From Sphaerochaeta sp. (lineage in GTDB: Bacteria; Spirochaetota; Spirochaetia; Sphaerochaetales; Sphaerochaetaceae), in assembly GCA_003456855.1 (NCBI GenBank), contig DMOO01000023.1, forward strand, positions 1 to 6,946: 6,946 nucleotides of DNA. Direction: 5' to 3'. A model generated the notes under the pieces. It was not told the origin of the DNA, ran no database searches, and saw nothing but the letters and a program-made list of their open reading frames with translations. Shown one piece after another: positions 4,844-6,946 of this stretch; the stretch's first letter is position 1, and each line of letters opens with the position of its first letter. Both the position numbers and the translations under genes were made by a program.

Positions 4844-6217
4844 ATGGATAATACAGATAAGAATATCATTCAGAATAGATATCTCTATATTGAGAACCTT
4901 GGCTGCGCGAAGAACCAGGTGGACGCCGAGGTCATGGCGGCAAGTCTCTCCCATGACGGCTGGACCCTCACAGACGACGTTGACCAGGCAAATCTCATCA
5001 TAGTGAACACCTGCGGCTTCATCGAGAGTGCACGGGAGGAGTCGATCAACACCTTCTTCGAGCTTAGAAACGCCCATCCTAAGGCAAAGGTCGTGCTCTC
5101 AGGCTGCCTGGCCCAGCGCTATGGCGATGAGCTTTCAGAGCAGCTTCCGGAGGCCAACGGAATCTTCGGTAACAGGGACCTTTCAAAGATCAACGAGTTC
5201 GTTGACACTATAGTTGCCAGGAAGAGAAGGCCGAAGAAGACTGATATGCTGGTACCTGAGTATCCTGATCCGGATGCGGACATCTACGAGAGAGGAACAC
5301 TCTTCAACTTCCCTGGAAGCGCATACCTTAAGATCTCCGAGGGCTGCAACCATCGCTGCGGCTTCTGCGCAATCCCGATCATCAGAGGCGCACTTCGCTC
5401 AAGGCCATATGACAAGATCCTCACCGAGGCCAGAGAGCTGGTTGGTAGGGGCATAAAGGAGATCAACCTGATTGCCCAGGACCTTGCCGCCTATGGAACG
5501 GACTGGGACGGAAGGAGCCACTTCCTGGACCTTCTCAAGGACATCACAGCCATCGAGGGCGACTTCAAGGTCAGGATGCTCTACATCCATCCGGATGCAT
5601 TCCCTTTCGAGCTCCTGGACATGGTCAGGGCAAACAAGAAGATCCTGCCGTACTTCGACATCCCCATCCAGCACGCAAGCGCCCATCTTCTCAGGAACAT
5701 GAAGAGAGCCGGAGACCAGGACGTCTACACGAGTCTAGTCTCCAGAATCCGAGCTGCACTTCCTGAGTGTGTCATCAGGACCACCATCATGCTGGGCTTC
5801 CCGGGTGAGACGGAAGAGGACTTCGAGAACGTCTACAGCTTTGTCGAACGCAACCGCTTCAACTGGATGGGTTCCTTTGTCTACTCACGTGAGGAGGGTA
5901 CTTTCGCCTATGGCCTTACAGATGAGAAGACACATAAACAATTGACCAAAGAGGCGAATAAACGTCAGAAAAAACTGCAGAAGCTTCAAGAGAGGATATC
6001 GTCAGAGATCCTTCAAGGCTTTGTCGGAAAGGAGTACGACGTCCTTATAGAGGAGCTCATAGAGGGTGAGGACCTTGCCATCGGACGCTTCTGGGGACAG
6101 GCTCCGGAGGTCGACGGACTGACTGTGGTCATGGGTCGTGACATGGTTCCGGGCCAGGTCTACAGGTGCGGTATAACAAAGGTCAACGGCATAGATCTGG
6201 AGGCTGTCAGAATATGA
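4844..6217 (+). CDS. rimO: Ribosomal protein S12 methylthiotransferase RimO
   Basis: RimO is a radical-SAM enzyme with two Fe-S clusters that methylthiolates a conserved aspartate of ribosomal protein S12. From ATG 4844 it has 457 residues, normal for the family. The N-terminal methylthiotransferase domain carries the three cluster cysteines Cys21 (LGCAKNQVD), Cys57 (VNTCGFIES) and Cys88 (SGCLAQR). The radical-SAM motif SEGCNHRCGFCAIP supplies Cys168, Cys172 and Cys175. IPIQHAS, RTTIMLGFPGETEEDF and the FVYSREEGTFA segment are characteristic of RimO rather than MiaB. A TRAM domain fills about 389-452. The NQVDAE form of the first motif is of the spirochaete type. A TTG at 4808 would add 12 residues, but it coincides with the probable -35 box, and the ATG gives the usual N-terminus. 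The stop overlaps the start of the helicase gene. Confidence 0.94.
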   Translation: MDNTDKNIIQNRYLYIENLGCAKNQVDAEVMAASLSHDGWTLTDDVDQANLIIVNTCGFIESAREESINTFFELRNAHPKAKVVLSGCLAQRYGDELSEQLPEANGIFGNRDLSKINEFVDTIVARKRRPKKTDMLVPEYPDPDADIYERGTLFNFPGSAYLKISEGCNHRCGFCAIPIIRGALRSRPYDKILTEARELVGRGIKEINLIAQDLAAYGTDWDGRSHFLDLLKDITAIEGDFKVRMLYIHPDAFPFELLDMVRANKKILPYFDIPIQHASAHLLRNMKRAGDQDVYTSLVSRIRAALPECVIRTTIMLGFPGETEEDFENVYSFVERNRFNWMGSFVYSREEGTFAYGLTDEKTHKQLTKEANKRQKKLQKLQERISSEILQGFVGKEYDVLIEELIEGEDLAIGRFWGQAPEVDGLTVVMGRDMVPGQVYRCGITKVNGIDLEAVRI

Positions 6218-6946
6218 GCATGGACAACTATCTTAGGACACTGAACCCTCAGCAGCGCGAGGCTGTCATGATCAATGACGGCTCCCTTCTTGTCTTTGCT
6301 GGAGCAGGCTCCGGAAAGACACGGGTGATAACCACAAAGATCGCCTATGCCATATCCGAGCTTGGGGTCAGGCCGTGGCAGATACTTGCTGTGACCTTCA
6401 CGAACAGGGCCTGCAAGGAGATGCAGGACAGAGTCATAGACATGGTCGGAGACGAGGGGCAGAGCGTCATGATAAGGACGTTCCACTCCTTCGGTGTCTG
6501 GCTTCTCAGAAAGTATGGTCAGCTTGTAGGCCTTGATGCCAACTTCAAGATCTACGACGACGATGACAGCGTGGCTCTTCTCTGCCAGGCCTTCCCTGAT
6601 GACAACAAGAAGGAGATCGCTGGCTACTACCGCAAGATATCGGTCATAAAGGACCGCATGGAGAAGCCGAACCCGCTGGACGACAGACTCTGCAAGTACT
6701 ACAGCAAGTATCAGTCCATGCTCCAGAGAACGGGCAACGTCGACTTCGCCGACATGATACTGAAGTCAATAGACCTCCTTAGAAGAAACCCCGATGTCAA
6801 GGAGCAGGTGCACAAGCGCTTCAAGATGATCCTTGTGGACGAGTACCAGGACTCCAACAAGGCGCAGTTCCTGCTTCTCAAGGAGATTGTGGGACCGGAC
6901 ACCTTCATCTGCGCAGTCGGTGACGACGACCAGAGCATCTACCGCT
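6214..6946 (+). CDS. UvrD/PcrA/Rep-type superfamily 1 DNA helicase, N-terminal part (3' end outside window)
   Basis: The frame is open from ATG 6214 to the window edge, giving 244 residues of a protein that normally has 650-750. It is the 1A/1B half of a 3'-5' SF1 helicase used in repair and replication restart. The motifs seen are the Q-motif LNPQQREAV (10-18), Walker A AGAGSGKT (29-36), motif Ia LAVTFTNRACKEM (58-70), motif Ib TFHSFG (89-94), motif II ILVDEYQDSN (206-215) and motif III VGDDDQSIYR (235-244). Motif II reads QDSN where QDTN is usual, a conservative change. UvrD, PcrA and Rep cannot be told apart without the C-terminal half. Its ATG overlaps the rimO TGA as ATGA, and TGGAGG (6198-6203) lies ten bases upstream, so it is co-transcribed and probably translationally coupled with rimO. 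A second ATG two codons later (6220) is a less likely alternative. Confidence 0.93.
   Translation, partial: MSMDNYLRTLNPQQREAVMINDGSLLVFAGAGSGKTRVITTKIAYAISELGVRPWQILAVTFTNRACKEMQDRVIDMVGDEGQSVMIRTFHSFGVWLLRKYGQLVGLDANFKIYDDDDSVALLCQAFPDDNKKEIAGYYRKISVIKDRMEKPNPLDDRLCKYYSKYQSMLQRTGNVDFADMILKSIDLLRRNPDVKEQVHKRFKMILVDEYQDSNKAQFLLLKEIVGPDTFICAVGDDDQSIYR

Noticed and set aside
4747..4869. N-terminal extension of the AroA-family frame back to 4869
   Set aside because: The extra 41 residues do not resemble the family, would run through the probable divergent promoters and into rimO, and the ATG at 4746 gives the standard AroA N-terminus.
1..6946. CRISPR array, IS element or riboswitch
   Set aside because: No regularly spaced repeats, transposase-like frames, terminal inverted repeats or long structured leaders were seen anywhere in the window.

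Overview
The window most likely comes from an uncultivated gut-type spirochaete (Spirochaetales, perhaps Sphaerochaetaceae or Treponema-like). This rests on the RimO N-terminus (LGCAKNQVDAEVM), a moderate GC content with heavy AGA/AGG arginine use, and a tRNA gene without an encoded CCA. It is an inference from memory of these families, not a database result.

Layout. Positions 2-436 (+) are the C-terminal end of a MATE-family multidrug/Na+ antiporter cut by the window edge. Facing it is the C-terminal piece of an ABC exporter (516-893, -) with its own intrinsic terminator but no N-terminal part: a gene remnant. Just upstream of the remnant lies tRNA-Gly(CCC) (972-1042, -), with a clear promoter and a long hairpin terminator. 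Divergent from the tRNA is a membrane-anchored DRGH-type (NUC/EndoG family) nuclease (1125-2216, +). Its TATAAT box sits only six bases before the ATG, so the mRNA may be leaderless.

The middle is a compact three-gene minus-strand operon read from 4746 down to 2154: an EPSP-synthase (AroA) family protein, a small flavodoxin-like protein, and a CPBP-family (CAAX/Abi) intramembrane protease. The gaps are 9 and 7 nt, and each Shine-Dalgarno overlaps the preceding stop codon. The protease gene and the nuclease gene overlap tail-to-tail by 63 bp. Divergent from this operon are rimO (4844-6217, +), encoding the radical-SAM methylthiotransferase of ribosomal protein S12, and a UvrD/PcrA/Rep-type helicase (6214 to the edge, +), joined by an ATGA overlap.

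Most of the window is ordinary chromosomal housekeeping content. The points worth a second look are the AroA-family protein, which keeps the fold and several catalytic residues but has lost many residues that bind shikimate-3-phosphate and PEP in E. coli AroA; its tight coupling to a degenerate flavodoxin-like protein and a membrane protease; the broken ABC gene beside a tRNA with a T-arm-like inverted repeat at the junction; and the absence of Shine-Dalgarno sequences at the three operon-head genes, in contrast to the internal genes.
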